From: Planctomycetota bacterium | Lineage (GTDB): Bacteria; Planctomycetota; GCA-2746535 | Reading direction: 5' to 3' | DNA: 64,000 nt | Assembly: GCA_002746535.1 (NCBI GenBank) | Contig: NVWA01000012.1 | Location: 1-64,000, forward strand | Part shown: positions 26,244 to 36,800 of the stretch, in pieces | Position numbering within the stretch: the stretch's first letter is position 1 | How the letters are laid out: each line of letters begins with the position of its first letter | Made by a program: the position numbers and the translations under genes | Notes under the pieces: model-generated | What the model was told of the DNA's origin: nothing | What the model saw: the letters and a program-made list of their open reading frames with translations, nothing else | Databases searched by the model: none

Positions 26244-27698
26244 ATGAGTTTCAAAATAGCTTTTATAGGCGCTGGCAGTTTAGGTTTTACTAGGCGACTA
26301 ATTAAAGACACACTAAGTGTTCCCGAATTGCAAGATATAGAAATTAGTTTAATGGACATCAACACCAAGAATCTAGACATGATTTATCAACTAATCAAAA
26401 AAGATGTAAAAGGCAATGAACTCAAAAAGATAAAAATAACTAAAACGACTTCGCAAAAAAAAGCTGTTACAAATGCAAAATACATTTTTTCTATGTTTCG
26501 TGTTGGCGGACTTGAAGGCTTTAAAAATGATATCGAAATACCTTTGAAATATGGCGTCGATCAATGTGTGGGTGATACTTTGGGCCCTGGAGGAATAATG
26601 TACGGGCAAAGAGGTATACAAATAATTTTAAAATTATGCAAAGATATTCGAGAAAACAGTTTACCCAATGCACTTCTTATGAATTATGCCAACCCAATAG
26701 CCATGCTCACTTGGGCTGCAAATAAATTTGGGAGAGTCAACACCATTGGATTATGCCATGGCGTTCAAGGAGGTCATAACATGATCGCCAATGCGTTTAA
26801 AATGAAAAAGGAAGATATCGATATCGTATGCGCAGGCATTAACCATCAAACGTGGTATATAAAAATTTCTCACAAAGGAAAAGATTTGACTGGCAAGTTA
26901 CTAAAAGCTTTTGAAGCACATCCCGAATACAAGAAAACACAAAAAGTTCGTCTCGATGTGTTAAAAAGATTTGGGTATTTTAGTACAGAATCAAACGGAC
27001 ATTTAAGTGAGTATGTCCCGTGGTATAGAAAACGAGGCAATGAAATAAAAGATTGGGTTGATTTAAGTTCTTGGATAAACGGGGAAACAGCAGGGTATTT
27101 AAGAGTAGTTACTGAAAACCGAAACCAATTTGATACTGATTTTCCTAATTGGATTAAAGAACCTCATTTTAAATATAAATATGAAGATCGAAGTGAAGAA
27201 CATGGATCATTTATTATTGAGGCAATGGAAACAAACAGAATTTACAGAGGACACTTTAACCGGATTAATAATGGAATTATTAAAAACCTTCCCAATGACT
27301 GCGTAATAGAAGCCCCCGGTTATGTAGACAGGAATGGATTAAACATGCCATTAGTTGGTGAACTACCATTAGGATGTGCTGCCATTTGCAATAGCAGTAT
27401 CAGCACGCAAAGATTAAGCGTAGAAGCTGCCGTTACGGGAAATGATGAACTGTTGAGACAAGCTTTCATGATGGACCCATTAACTGGTGCTGTTTGCAAC
27501 CCACCAGAAATTTGGCAAATGGTAGATGAAATGCTTGTCCATGGAAGATCATGGTTACCTCAATATAAAAAAGCTATTACGCAAGCACAAAAACGTTTGA
27601 GATCTGGGAAAAAGATAAAGCTTAAAAAATATATCAGCTCAGCTAAACTAAAAATCAAGAAGACACCTATAAAAAGGAAACTAACAAAAGCCAGCTAA
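26244..27698 (+). CDS. glycoside hydrolase family 4, alpha-galactosidase-like
   Basis: NAD+- and Mn2+-dependent glycosidase. The Rossmann start is FIGAGSLGF, the metal ligands Cys171 (GLCHGVQ) and His201 (GINH) are present, and DTLGPGGI at 111-118 and NYANPIAM match MelA-type enzymes. An alpha-galactosidase is favoured, with alpha-galacturonidase the main alternative. No signal peptide, so it acts on imported oligosaccharides. The C-terminal 35 residues are strikingly lysine-rich (KKIKLKKYISSAKLKIKK) and not part of the family core. Divergent from the cupin AraC regulator. A long-stemmed terminator follows. Confidence 0.85.
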   Translation: MSFKIAFIGAGSLGFTRRLIKDTLSVPELQDIEISLMDINTKNLDMIYQLIKKDVKGNELKKIKITKTTSQKKAVTNAKYIFSMFRVGGLEGFKNDIEIPLKYGVDQCVGDTLGPGGIMYGQRGIQIILKLCKDIRENSLPNALLMNYANPIAMLTWAANKFGRVNTIGLCHGVQGGHNMIANAFKMKKEDIDIVCAGINHQTWYIKISHKGKDLTGKLLKAFEAHPEYKKTQKVRLDVLKRFGYFSTESNGHLSEYVPWYRKRGNEIKDWVDLSSWINGETAGYLRVVTENRNQFDTDFPNWIKEPHFKYKYEDRSEEHGSFIIEAMETNRIYRGHFNRINNGIIKNLPNDCVIEAPGYVDRNGLNMPLVGELPLGCAAICNSSISTQRLSVEAAVTGNDELLRQAFMMDPLTGAVCNPPEIWQMVDEMLVHGRSWLPQYKKAITQAQKRLRSGKKIKLKKYISSAKLKIKKTPIKRKLTKAS

Positions 27699-27724
27699 CG
27701 TTTTAAATTATCCATTCACTAATT

Positions 27725-27760
27725 TCTCTGCTAAACCATTTGTAATAAATTTAGCAGAGA
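27725..27760 (+). terminator. terminator-like inverted repeat after GH4 gene
   Basis: TCTCTGCTAAA (27725-27735) pairs perfectly with TTTAGCAGAGA (27750-27760), an 11-bp stem with a 14-nt loop, followed by the pyrimidine-rich TTCTCTTCTT. The long loop is unusual for an intrinsic terminator, but the position just after the GH4 stop fits. Confidence 0.55.
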
Positions 27761-27982
27761 TTCTCTTCTTCATCAATTAACTTTCTCAAAATGTAGACAA
27801 ATTTATAATCTGTCAACTGCTCTTATAGCCTACCTCTTATTCATACGATTAGACATGATTTCATAGATAAAGTCAATTGATATTAAATATACCCCTATAG
27901 AATAGCTATTTAATAACTTTTAGACATAAACTTAAATACTTTATGCTAATTAAAAGACATGTCAATCATAGAGGAAAATCTT

Positions 27983-29035
27983 ATGAGTAAATTAAATTTT
28001 GGTATTGTTGGTGCAGGTGCGATTGCCCACTCTTGCTGCAAAGCTATTAACGATCATCCTGAAGCGCGAGTTCTTGCAGCATCAGACCCTAATGAAGAAA
28101 GATTACAGGGCCTTAAAGAAAAAAATAATATCACTAATACTTATGCTACAAATGAAGAGCTTTTTGGTGATGCGGAACTTGATGCCGTTTATATCGCCGT
28201 TCCCAATAAATTTCATGCCCCGCTAGCCATAGCAGCATTAAATGCTGGCAAACATGTTATCCTCGATAAACCTTTCGCGTTAAGTTATGCCGAAGCAAAG
28301 GAAGTTGCCTACGTCGCAGCAGCAAATGGAAAAACATTTACCGTTGGTATGAATCAAAGGTTTACACCAGGTGTTCAGCAAGCAAGATCACTAATCAAAC
28401 AGGGAGATCTTGGAGAAGTCTATCACGCAAAAAGTTTCTGGTTCCGCAGAAAAGGAATTCCTAAATTTGGCACATGGTTTTGCAGAAAAGACATGGCTGG
28501 CGGAGGAGTGATGCTGGATATAGGAGTTCACTTATTAGATGCTACGTTATATGTCTTAGATAATTTTGAACCTGTTTCAGTAACAGGTCAAACATACACT
28601 AAATTTGGCGACAGAGGCTTGGGTGAAGGTGGATGGGGTATGAGCGATGCAAAAGAGCAGGTTTTTGATGTAGATGACTTCTCCACGGCATTAATTAAAT
28701 TTAAAAATGGAGCTAGCGTGTCTCTAGACGTATCATGGGCTATTCATCAAAAAGAAAGTAATAAAATGGATATTCAGATTTATGGTACTGAAGGCGGTAT
28801 GCTTTGTTATGGCCAAGAGAAGTTCAATTATGGAGAAGGAAGCTCTTATTCAGTCCAGCAAGGTCTAAATGGAAAAAAAGAATTTGAACATGGCGACCGT
28901 TTCCATAATTTCATCAATCATATCTTAGGTAAAGAAGAACTATGTAACCCTATTGAACAAGCATTAGTCATCCAAAAAATATTAGATGGCATTTATGAAT
29001 CTTCCAAAACCGGCAATGAAGTAAAATTAGATTAA
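27983..29035 (+). CDS. Gfo/Idh/MocA-family oxidoreductase
   Basis: NAD(P)-dependent sugar or inositol dehydrogenase. N-terminal Rossmann motif GIVGAGAIA, the family EKP-like motif here as LDKPFAL, and the C-terminal alpha/beta domain with GGVMLDIGVHLLD (His in the catalytic region). The start at 27983 is chosen because GAGGA lies 7 nt upstream; an ATG eight codons earlier lacks a site. About 350 aa. A sugar phosphate isomerase-like gene follows after 16 bp. Such pairs commonly work together in inositol- or keto-sugar catabolism in this type of organism, but the substrate is not readable. Confidence 0.88.
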   Translation: MSKLNFGIVGAGAIAHSCCKAINDHPEARVLAASDPNEERLQGLKEKNNITNTYATNEELFGDAELDAVYIAVPNKFHAPLAIAALNAGKHVILDKPFALSYAEAKEVAYVAAANGKTFTVGMNQRFTPGVQQARSLIKQGDLGEVYHAKSFWFRRKGIPKFGTWFCRKDMAGGGVMLDIGVHLLDATLYVLDNFEPVSVTGQTYTKFGDRGLGEGGWGMSDAKEQVFDVDDFSTALIKFKNGASVSLDVSWAIHQKESNKMDIQIYGTEGGMLCYGQEKFNYGEGSSYSVQQGLNGKKEFEHGDRFHNFINHILGKEELCNPIEQALVIQKILDGIYESSKTGNEVKLD

Positions 29036-29051
29036 TTAAAAGGAGAATAAG

Positions 29052-29810
29052 ATGAGTGGTCCATTAGACTTTGGTGTTCAAAGTTATTGTTTTAGAGAAT
29101 TCAAAGATAACATTGATGTTGCTAAAAAAGTAAAAGAGATTGGTGTATCATCTATTGAAATATGTGCCGTTCATGCGGATTTCAATGATATAGAGTCTTG
29201 GAAAAAGATAGTCAAAATTTATGAAGATGCTGGCGTATCAATTGTTTCAATTGGTGTGCAAACATTTAAAGGTGATGATAGAGAAAGAGATTGGTTTGAG
29301 TGTGCAAAAATAGCCGGTGCAAAACATATTAGTGCCCACTTCACTATCGATACTTTTCAAACAGCCGTCCCAATAACAGCAAAGCTAGCCGAAGAATATG
29401 ATATGAAAATTGGAATACACTGTCATGGAGGTTATTCGTTTGGTGGTGCACCCGTAGTCTTAAAACATTTGATAGAACTAGGTGGTGATAGAATCGGTGT
29501 TAACATCGATACCGCTTGGTGTATGCAAATTGGACCTGGCCAGGGTGATCCAGTTAAATGGGTTCGAGAAACATTTAAAGGGAAAATTTTTGGTGTACAC
29601 TATAAAGACTTTGATTTCAAATCAAATGGTGCCTGGGAAGATGTGATTGTTGGAACTGGGAATTTAGATTTACCTGAATTTGTTTCTGCCCTAGAAGAAA
29701 CTGGCTTTGATGGCATGGCTGTAATTGAATATGAAGCTGATGCGGACAATCCTGTTCCAGCATTAACAGAATGTGTAAGTAAAATGAGAGCCTTAACGGT
29801 AAGTGCTTAA
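29052..29810 (+). CDS. sugar phosphate isomerase/epimerase (xylose-isomerase-like TIM barrel)
   Basis: 252 residues of the AP-endonuclease-2/IolE-IolI superfamily. The metal-ligand pattern is visible in the order SIEICAVHADF, HISAHF, GIHCHGG, VNIDTAW, GVHYKDF and AVIEYEAD, consistent with the His/Asp/Glu cluster of these barrels. It follows the Gfo/Idh gene with an excellent AAGGAGAATAAG-ATG start and is probably co-transcribed. It would isomerise or epimerise the keto sugar made by the dehydrogenase. Confidence 0.85.
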   Translation: MSGPLDFGVQSYCFREFKDNIDVAKKVKEIGVSSIEICAVHADFNDIESWKKIVKIYEDAGVSIVSIGVQTFKGDDRERDWFECAKIAGAKHISAHFTIDTFQTAVPITAKLAEEYDMKIGIHCHGGYSFGGAPVVLKHLIELGGDRIGVNIDTAWCMQIGPGQGDPVKWVRETFKGKIFGVHYKDFDFKSNGAWEDVIVGTGNLDLPEFVSALEETGFDGMAVIEYEADADNPVPALTECVSKMRALTVSA

Positions 29811-29825
29811 AATCTAATTAACACC

Positions 29826-29846
29826 GTGGCACCTTTAAGGTGTCAC
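29826..29846 (+). terminator. hairpin at the end of the isomerase transcript
   Basis: GTGGCACCTT (29826-29835) pairs with AAGGTGTCAC (29837-29846) with one G-T wobble and a minimal loop. There is no following T-tract, so this is a transcript-end hairpin of uncertain termination efficiency. Confidence 0.4.
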
Positions 29847-29971
29847 AACCCCCATTAAAGAGTTATTAACTTCATACTTTTAAAGTCGCCTAAAAACTTT
29901 ATAAAAAAATAAATGATACAAATCTATAAAATATGAAATATCGTGATCTAAACAACTCAGCTTATCTTTTA

Positions 29972-30006
29972 TTGACATATTGTGCGATTTAAATAGTATC
30001 CTATTT
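29972..30006 (+). promoter_or_regulatory. promoter with overlapping inverted repeat upstream of MBOAT gene
   Basis: TTGACA (29972-29977), 16 bp, TAGTAT (29994-29999) is a good sigma-70-type promoter. AAATAG (29991-29996) and CTATTT (30001-30006) form a perfect 6-bp inverted repeat across the -10, where a repressor could bind. The MBOAT start codon is at 30082. Confidence 0.55.
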
Positions 30007-30081
30007 AGTAGTGATTCACTCATTCGCAATCATAATTATATTAAATTCAAATCTTATTTGTTGAAATTATAAGCAGAACAT

Positions 30082-31497
30082 ATGTCATTTGCAACTTTAG
30101 AGTTTGCTGTATTTTTCCTAATTGTTTTTTCTCTTTATTTAATTATTTCCAAAAAATATCAAAACATTCTACTTTTACTGTCTTCCTATTTTTTTTATGG
30201 CTGGTGGGATTGGAGGTTTTTAAGTTTAATTCTTTTTTCCACCGTTGTCGATTTTTTAATCGCAAAAAAAATGACACATGTATCAGAACCAAAAAGAAAA
30301 AAACTTCTAATACTTAGCTTAATAATTAATTTAACTCTTTTAGGGTTCTTTAAATATTTTAACTTTTTTATTGAATCCTTTAGTGACGTTTTAGCCTCAA
30401 CAGGACTTCAATCTAATTTAAGTTCCTTGTCAATAATATTACCTTTGGGCATCAGTTTCTATACATTTCAAACTATGGCTTATTCTATAGATGTTTACCG
30501 AAGAAAAATTGATTGCGTTGACAATTTTTTTGAGTTTGGACTTTATATCTCCTATTTCCCACAACTAGTTGCTGGCCCAATTGAAAGGGCTCAAAATATT
30601 CTTCCTCAGTTAAAAAAGCATCGCACCTTTAATTTCACAAATTTCAAATCTGGATTATTACTTGTACTTATAGGCTTAGTACGAAAAATTGTTATCGCTG
30701 ATATAGTAGCTGTTGAAGTACAACAAGCTTTTCAATCTACCACCGACCTAACTAGTTACCAAATAGTTAGACTTGGTGTTTTATTTTCACTTCAAATTTA
30801 TGGAGATTTTGCCGGCTATACTGATATTGCACGTGGCTTAAGTCGTATGATGGGAATTGAATTAATGGAAAATTTTAAAGCGCCTTATTTCGCATTAAAC
30901 ATAACTGACTTTTGGCGACGTTGGCACATCTCACTATCTACATGGTTAAGAGATTATCTTTATATTCCTCTTGGTGGAAATAAAGGGAACACTTGGTTCT
31001 GTTATCGCAATATAATGATCACGATGCTTTTAGGAGGCTTGTGGCATGGTGCATCCTGGAAATTTGTGATTTGGGGATGTATTCATGGCCTTGCATTGGT
31101 TATTCATAAGATTTGGTTATCTTTTCAGAAAAACAAATTGGAACAAAAATCATCACTACAAAAAATTATCCTAGCCCCATTCTGTTGGTTATTAACAATG
31201 TTTACAGTTATGACTGCTTGGCTTTTTTTTGCAGCTCCTGCTTCACAAGATGCTATGATTCTGGTTAGTAATCTATTCATGATGACAGGAAGCTTTAGCG
31301 AATTGAATTTAAGCTTACCAGTGAGCATGATTGGGCTTCTGATATTAATCGATCTGCCACAACATATTTCTAAAAACCACACAATCTTTATGGAATGGCC
31401 ACCATTATTGAAGGCCTTTTTATATACATTCTTTTTACTATTACTGTTTATGTATGGGGGTAAACTAAGTGAGCCGTTTATATATTTTCAATTTTAA
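30082..31497 (+). CDS. MBOAT-family O-acyltransferase (AlgI-like)
   Basis: A polytopic membrane protein with about ten hydrophobic segments. The membrane-bound O-acyltransferase core is clear: FWRRWHISLSTWLRDYLYIPLGGNKG and the catalytic-His strand MLLGGLWHGASWKFVIWG. AlgI-type proteins pass acetyl groups across the membrane to a periplasmic partner that modifies exopolysaccharide or cell-wall glycan. The next gene, an SGNH protein, overlaps this one by 29 bp and is the obvious partner. 471 aa is the usual length. The glycan modified is unknown. Confidence 0.92.
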   Translation: MSFATLEFAVFFLIVFSLYLIISKKYQNILLLLSSYFFYGWWDWRFLSLILFSTVVDFLIAKKMTHVSEPKRKKLLILSLIINLTLLGFFKYFNFFIESFSDVLASTGLQSNLSSLSIILPLGISFYTFQTMAYSIDVYRRKIDCVDNFFEFGLYISYFPQLVAGPIERAQNILPQLKKHRTFNFTNFKSGLLLVLIGLVRKIVIADIVAVEVQQAFQSTTDLTSYQIVRLGVLFSLQIYGDFAGYTDIARGLSRMMGIELMENFKAPYFALNITDFWRRWHISLSTWLRDYLYIPLGGNKGNTWFCYRNIMITMLLGGLWHGASWKFVIWGCIHGLALVIHKIWLSFQKNKLEQKSSLQKIILAPFCWLLTMFTVMTAWLFFAAPASQDAMILVSNLFMMTGSFSELNLSLPVSMIGLLILIDLPQHISKNHTIFMEWPPLLKAFLYTFFLLLLFMYGGKLSEPFIYFQF

Positions 31498-32842
31498 ATT
31501 GGAATCATATCTATCTTTAATTTCTCTTGTTGGAATATCACTATTTTCCTGTGCATGGCTAATTAGATTTATTGTATACCCAGATCCAAGAATTAAGCTA
31601 ATAGGTTTTACAATTCTTGGATTGGGAATCATTCTACCTCTATTAACATTCAAACTCAGTAAAGAATGGCGTTTAAAAATATCAATGTCCATGCTTGGCA
31701 CTTGTTTTGGACTATATGGTTTTGAATATTTTTTAGAAATTCAAGAACGACATTTTCAAACCTCAAAAGTAATCAAGAAAGAAAATGTCATTTCAACCTT
31801 TGATCGTCTTACCAATGAAGGCCAAAACCCTTCTATTCCGATAGCCACACTCTCATTAGTAAAAAGATTAAATAGTAACTTAGATGGGAGTATTCCTACT
31901 GAAGAAGGTAGCTTGCTTCCTATAAGTAATGCTTCTAGACAAAACATCCTATTATGTGAAGAGCCTAATGGCCCCGTCATTTTTCAAAGCGACCGATTTG
32001 GGTTTAACAATCGAGATGATATTTGGGATTCTCACAATATTGATATTGCCTTTTTAGGTGATTCTTTTGTAGAAGGTATTTGTGTACAAAGAGAAAAAAA
32101 TATTACTGGCAAAGTTATCGAGAAATACCCAAATGTTTTGAATTTAGGAATTGTTGGGCACGGTCCTTTAGCAATGTTAGCAACTATTAAAGAATATCTT
32201 ATCCTCAAAAAACCCAAGATTGTTGTTTGGTGTTTTGTTAGTAATGATCTATATCCCAATTTGGCTCTTGAAAAAGGTAATAAAATATTTTTAAATTATT
32301 TAAAAAAAGATTTCACACAAAATTTATACAAAAGACAAAATGAAATTGATCTACTCATTAAAAAATACATAGATCTCTCTAGAAACAAATCTTCTAGTAA
32401 AAGATTTACTTCTGCACCAGCACCAACCACAAGTTATAAACAAAAAATTAAAGGTATGGCAAACTCAAAATTTACCAAACTGTATAGATTAAGACAAAAA
32501 GTATTCAGACCTTATTTAGCTAAATTTAACAGTGACTTGGCTTTATTTGATCAAATTATGACTGAAGCAAAGAGAACTGTTGAATCTTGGAGTGGAGAAA
32601 TAATATTTGTCTATTTACCAACAGCTGAGCGGTTTTATAAAAGGCAACTCAATCCATTTAAAAATGATCTTCAGAAATTAATTCAAGATAAAAAAATAAA
32701 GTTCATTGATTTAGAAAATGAATTTTTAATGGATGGCAATCCAAAACGATTCTTCAAAAATGCTCATTCACACTATAATGAAAACGGGTATGCTTTCGCT
32801 TCAGAAGCTATTTTGAAAAGCATACAGTCTCGTAATCAATAA
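31469..32842 (+). CDS. membrane-anchored SGNH hydrolase-like acetyltransferase partner
   Basis: GTG start with GGGGGT 8 nt upstream, overlapping the MBOAT gene by 29 bp. Three hydrophobic segments occur in residues 11-90, then a soluble SGNH domain. The nucleophile is Ser199 in FLGDSFVEG, block II-like GIVGHGP contains the Gly, VSNDL supplies the Asn, and HSHYNENGY near the C-terminus holds the His (His435). In AlgI/AlgJ/AlgX and PatA/PatB-like systems this type of protein completes O-acetylation outside the cytoplasm. Acetyl-transfer is inferred from the pairing; hydrolysis is the alternative. Confidence 0.82.
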   Translation: MSRLYIFNFKLESYLSLISLVGISLFSCAWLIRFIVYPDPRIKLIGFTILGLGIILPLLTFKLSKEWRLKISMSMLGTCFGLYGFEYFLEIQERHFQTSKVIKKENVISTFDRLTNEGQNPSIPIATLSLVKRLNSNLDGSIPTEEGSLLPISNASRQNILLCEEPNGPVIFQSDRFGFNNRDDIWDSHNIDIAFLGDSFVEGICVQREKNITGKVIEKYPNVLNLGIVGHGPLAMLATIKEYLILKKPKIVVWCFVSNDLYPNLALEKGNKIFLNYLKKDFTQNLYKRQNEIDLLIKKYIDLSRNKSSSKRFTSAPAPTTSYKQKIKGMANSKFTKLYRLRQKVFRPYLAKFNSDLALFDQIMTEAKRTVESWSGEIIFVYLPTAERFYKRQLNPFKNDLQKLIQDKKIKFIDLENEFLMDGNPKRFFKNAHSHYNENGYAFASEAILKSIQSRNQ

Positions 32843-32854
32843 TTTTAATAGCCT

Positions 32855-33550
32855 TTATTTGGCTTTTAAAGTTCTTTTTGTCACTGCTATAAAGTTTCCT
32901 GGAAATAAGAGTCCTTCTACATCCACTGCTTTACCATGAAAACTCATATTTGAAGATTTCCCTGGTTGTATGTAGTGATAAATAGTATCGTCTTTGGTTT
33001 GCAAATGATGCAAATGGCCTAACTTACAATTGTGTTTTAATGGTGTTATTTTTAGGGAGCACTGACACATGTTAACGCCTGATAGTTTAATTTTTTTACC
33101 ATGAAAGTTTTTTTTGTAGCGTTCGATCACGAATTTTGGTTTTTTATCAGATACATTTATTTTATCTATTTCAAGTAATTTACCTGCTAGAAACTCTTTT
33201 CCTTCCAGTTCAACTAATGAACCATCTTCAAAAATTTCTAGTACAGAGTCATTCTGTTCAGTTTCTAAAAATGAAAAGACTCCTCTTCGATTAACAAATA
33301 CTAGATAAGCCGATCTGTTTCTATCCATTTCAAGTATTGCTTTTTTATCAACTTTTAATTTGTCAAAAAACAATTGAATATCGACAAGATACCCGATTTC
33401 TTTGAATGGTTTGACTATTTGCTTCTTATTTGTATCTAGCTTTATTTTTTTTATTTCAAATTTTTTCTTTTTATCAACTTCAACTTCTTCAGCTATTAAA
33501 AATGTTAACGCGACTAAATTTATCAAAAATATCAATATAGTTTTTTTCAT
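32855..33550 (-). CDS. secreted protein of unknown function with Cys/His cluster
   Basis: The N-terminal 20 residues are a signal peptide (KKTILIFLINLVALTFLIAEE). The mature protein is lysine-rich. Around residues 160-185 there is a C-Q-C ... H-N-C-K-L-G-H-L-H-H cluster that could bind a metal such as copper or zinc. I recognise no family. It converges on the SGNH gene with only 12 bp between the stops, and its own promoter region is the 255-bp gap to the big lipoprotein gene. Function not assigned. Confidence 0.6.
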   Translation of the reverse strand: MKKTILIFLINLVALTFLIAEEVEVDKKKKFEIKKIKLDTNKKQIVKPFKEIGYLVDIQLFFDKLKVDKKAILEMDRNRSAYLVFVNRRGVFSFLETEQNDSVLEIFEDGSLVELEGKEFLAGKLLEIDKINVSDKKPKFVIERYKKNFHGKKIKLSGVNMCQCSLKITPLKHNCKLGHLHHLQTKDDTIYHYIQPGKSSNMSFHGKAVDVEGLLFPGNFIAVTKRTLKAK

Positions 33551-33751
33551 TTACAAATCCCACATTTAAAAGGTTTCGAATACATATTATTTTTCATATA
33601 CCTAATGCTTAAACATTATTAGGCTTAGTTTTATTTTTTCTAAACGAATCAAACTTCATTATCTTAGCGTTATCTTCTCAATAGTTATTATTTGTAACCT
33701 GTTTCATATTCTTTTAAACGTTATATTAATCGTTGATCTATATTTTTTGAC

Positions 33752-33783
33752 AAAAAAAAAGGCAGGATAAAAATCCTGCCTTT
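33752..33783 (-). terminator. strong intrinsic terminator of the giant lipoprotein gene
   Basis: Read on the minus strand, AAAGGCAGGAT (83 to 73 side) pairs with ATCCTGCCTTT over 11 bp with a 4-nt loop and runs into nine consecutive T (complement of 33752-33760). It lies 23 bp past the stop codon of the 1544-residue lipoprotein. Confidence 0.85.
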
Positions 33784-33805
33784 AAGTCTTTATTAAATAA
33801 TTAAA

Positions 33806-36800
33806 TTATTTAACTGCTTCATAACCACCTGTACCAGCAGTATCATCGATTTCAGCATTACCTAATGCTGCATCACCAATAGCTGTTGCACTTGGGTTAA
33901 TTCCAACATCACCTGTACCTGCGGATGCATTAGTACCACTTGTATTGATATTAAGTAAACTACCTACGCCAGTACCAAGACCGACAGTAACTTGCTCACC
34001 ATAATACGCTACAAACGTTGGTGTAAATAATGAATCATTTAAAGCTGTAGCCCAACCACTAAGTTTAGTTGCTGCACTTAGAGTCACAACAGTTGTAGCA
34101 GCACCTTTATAAGACGCTGTAACAGTTGCTGAGAAAACGCTAGCAGCGTTAGTTGTGGATGTACCATTTGTCATTACAAAGTACAACGTATCACCGATTA
34201 CTAAATCCAAATTGTCACCAATGACAACAGACGTAGTAGTTGTAACTGTGTAAGTATCTAATGTTGATGCTCTTAAGCCAGTTGTACCGCCATCAGCTGT
34301 TAGTGATCCATCATTGGCATTAGCTGCTACAGCAACACTTACTTTAAAACTTTTTGGAATAATTACAGTATCATAATTGCTATTCCAACCAAAAGAATCT
34401 CTTATATCTGTAACACCAGCTGCTGCACCAATATCAAACGCAATACTAGTATTTGCAACAACAGCAGTAATAGTCAAATATACATCGACGGTGTTTATGA
34501 AAAGCATATCACCTACGATCAGATTATTTAAAAAGTCTTTTGTTGTTCCTGCAGTTAGCGCAGAATAGAATAAGTCTCCTCCAGCACCAGCTATACCTGT
34601 TAACGCACCAAGAGTTGTTGCGTTAGACATATCTGGACCAGCACCACCTGCAGCATTTTGAATACTATCAAAGTCAATGTCAACAGCTGTTGTAGTACTA
34701 TTATCCGCAACATCCTCAAACATATTTGTAGCATTACCTTCGTTAGTAATATCATCAACTTGAGTCATTGTAGCGGTCAAAGTATTAACAGCTGTAACTG
34801 CTGCATTATCTTGGTCACCAGCATCTAACAAATCGGCATCACCATTCGCGTCATAATCAACACGAGTAAGCCCCGGTCTGAATTGAGTTGAGAGAACTGT
34901 TAATGCCGCAGAACTAATACTGTTACTTAAGTATACAGCATTTAGTGTTCCTAAACCAGGGATAGAATCTGAAGATATATCTCGGTTTGCCGCATCATCG
35001 GTTGAGACTGTAGAAAAACCAGTTGTAGAATAAACAGCATCACCTGAAATAACATCTTTTGCTGTATATCTAACATTACCAATACTCAAGCCTAAAACAG
35101 TTTCTGTCATTGTAGGAGCAGCAGTAATTGAAGCATCTGTATCTTCACTCAAGCCTACAGCAAAAGTAGAAGCATTTAAAGCAGCATTTGTGGTTATTGT
35201 TTTAACCTGAACACCGGCTAGATTAGCAACACTTAATGTCAATGAATTTGCTGCAGTTGCTGCAATAATATTGTCTTTATGAACGACAATAATATCTATT
35301 TTATGGCCAGCAATTAATGCATCTTCAAATTCTTGAGCTGTATCTAAATCAAGAGTTGTTGTTTTGAAAAAGCCATTTTCTTCAACATTAAACAAGTCAC
35401 CATTAGTACCAGTTAAAGCATCTACTTTTGTCCAATGTCTCAAAATGATACCTGATTGAGTATACGCCTGAGCCCATACATCAAACTCATTGTCGATAGC
35501 TGTTGCTTCAGTATCAGTCAAAACTGTACCGCTAGAGTTTGTTGGAATAGGGAATCTAACGATCAACGCAGCTAAACCAATATTTGCTGACTGCAAACCG
35601 GCATTAGCAGGACCAAAGCCAGTATTAACATTACTAACAACAAATTGTGATTTAGGAGCTAATCCTTTATCAACAATTACTCTGAAGTTTGCTGCAACTG
35701 TTGCTGTCAAGTTACTTAATGTCCAGTTTCTTGCTGCTGTCAGTGCATTAAAATCAATTGTTGGTGCCGTAACTGTATAAACTTCAGCATTAGCATTATA
35801 GAATTTAACATAAATCACATCGTCAGATTCGTTATCGTTTGTATCCCAAACTTTAACTACAATTCTATATATTTTTTCTTCTTGGAATTTATTTGCATTA
35901 CCTTCTGGAGTAATCGTAAGCGTACGACCAGAGACAGTAGCTGTTGTTACAAACCGTTCACCGTCAACTTCTGTCGTACCTGCAAATGTACCAGCACCAT
36001 TGAAATTTGCTGCTGCAACATAAACCCTATTCTCTTTAGGTTTATCCGCTGCAGGTGCTGCCTCAGTGTTAGTTAGCGAATAAGTTGTATTAACATTGCC
36101 ACTCATCAAAATATTCAAGCTTACTGAACTGTTACCAGCTTCTGTGCCATGAAGAGTAAATGTTAATGCAATATCATCATCGCCATCAGTAATAGCAACT
36201 GCATTTGTTAACGTTGTACTTGTACCAATACTTTTAGCAACTGTTACAACATGATAGCCTACATCTTTAAGATTTAGGTCATCTTCAATTGCAGCAGTAT
36301 GAACAACCAATGATGTTCCATCATATTTGGCAGCAATTGTACCTGTTTGAAATTGCCATAACCAACTAGTATTTGGTGCCGCTAATTGCTCTACACCATT
36401 ATCCGCTGTCACAACAGCATCAAGACTAATTGAATCATCATTTTCTTCTGAAAATTGATAATCACCGAGAACTTTCAAATTCAATGTAACGGCAATTCCA
36501 ACTGGAATTTTCACTCCGTTTGTAGCTGAAAATGAATAAAAACCTGTTGAATCTGTTGTAGCAAAATAAGTTTTATCCAATACACCTGCAGAAGTAACCG
36601 TTAAAGCCAAGTTAATAGCGTCAGCAACAATAAAAGTGTTGTCTGTAGTATTAGTCTTAACAATGTAACCAGTCAAAGCAGCCAATGCTTGATCTTCGAT
36701 TGCAAGAACAACTTGTGCGGCTAAACCTGATTCACCTGTCTTAACAGTTTCAAACAACATTGCAGCAGCATTAATTGTAGTAGATAGCTTATCAGTTGAT

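Noticed and set aside
34377..36076. Plus-strand open frames inside the giant lipoprotein gene
   Set aside because: They are antisense shadows of a biased coding sequence, with no ribosome sites or recognisable products.
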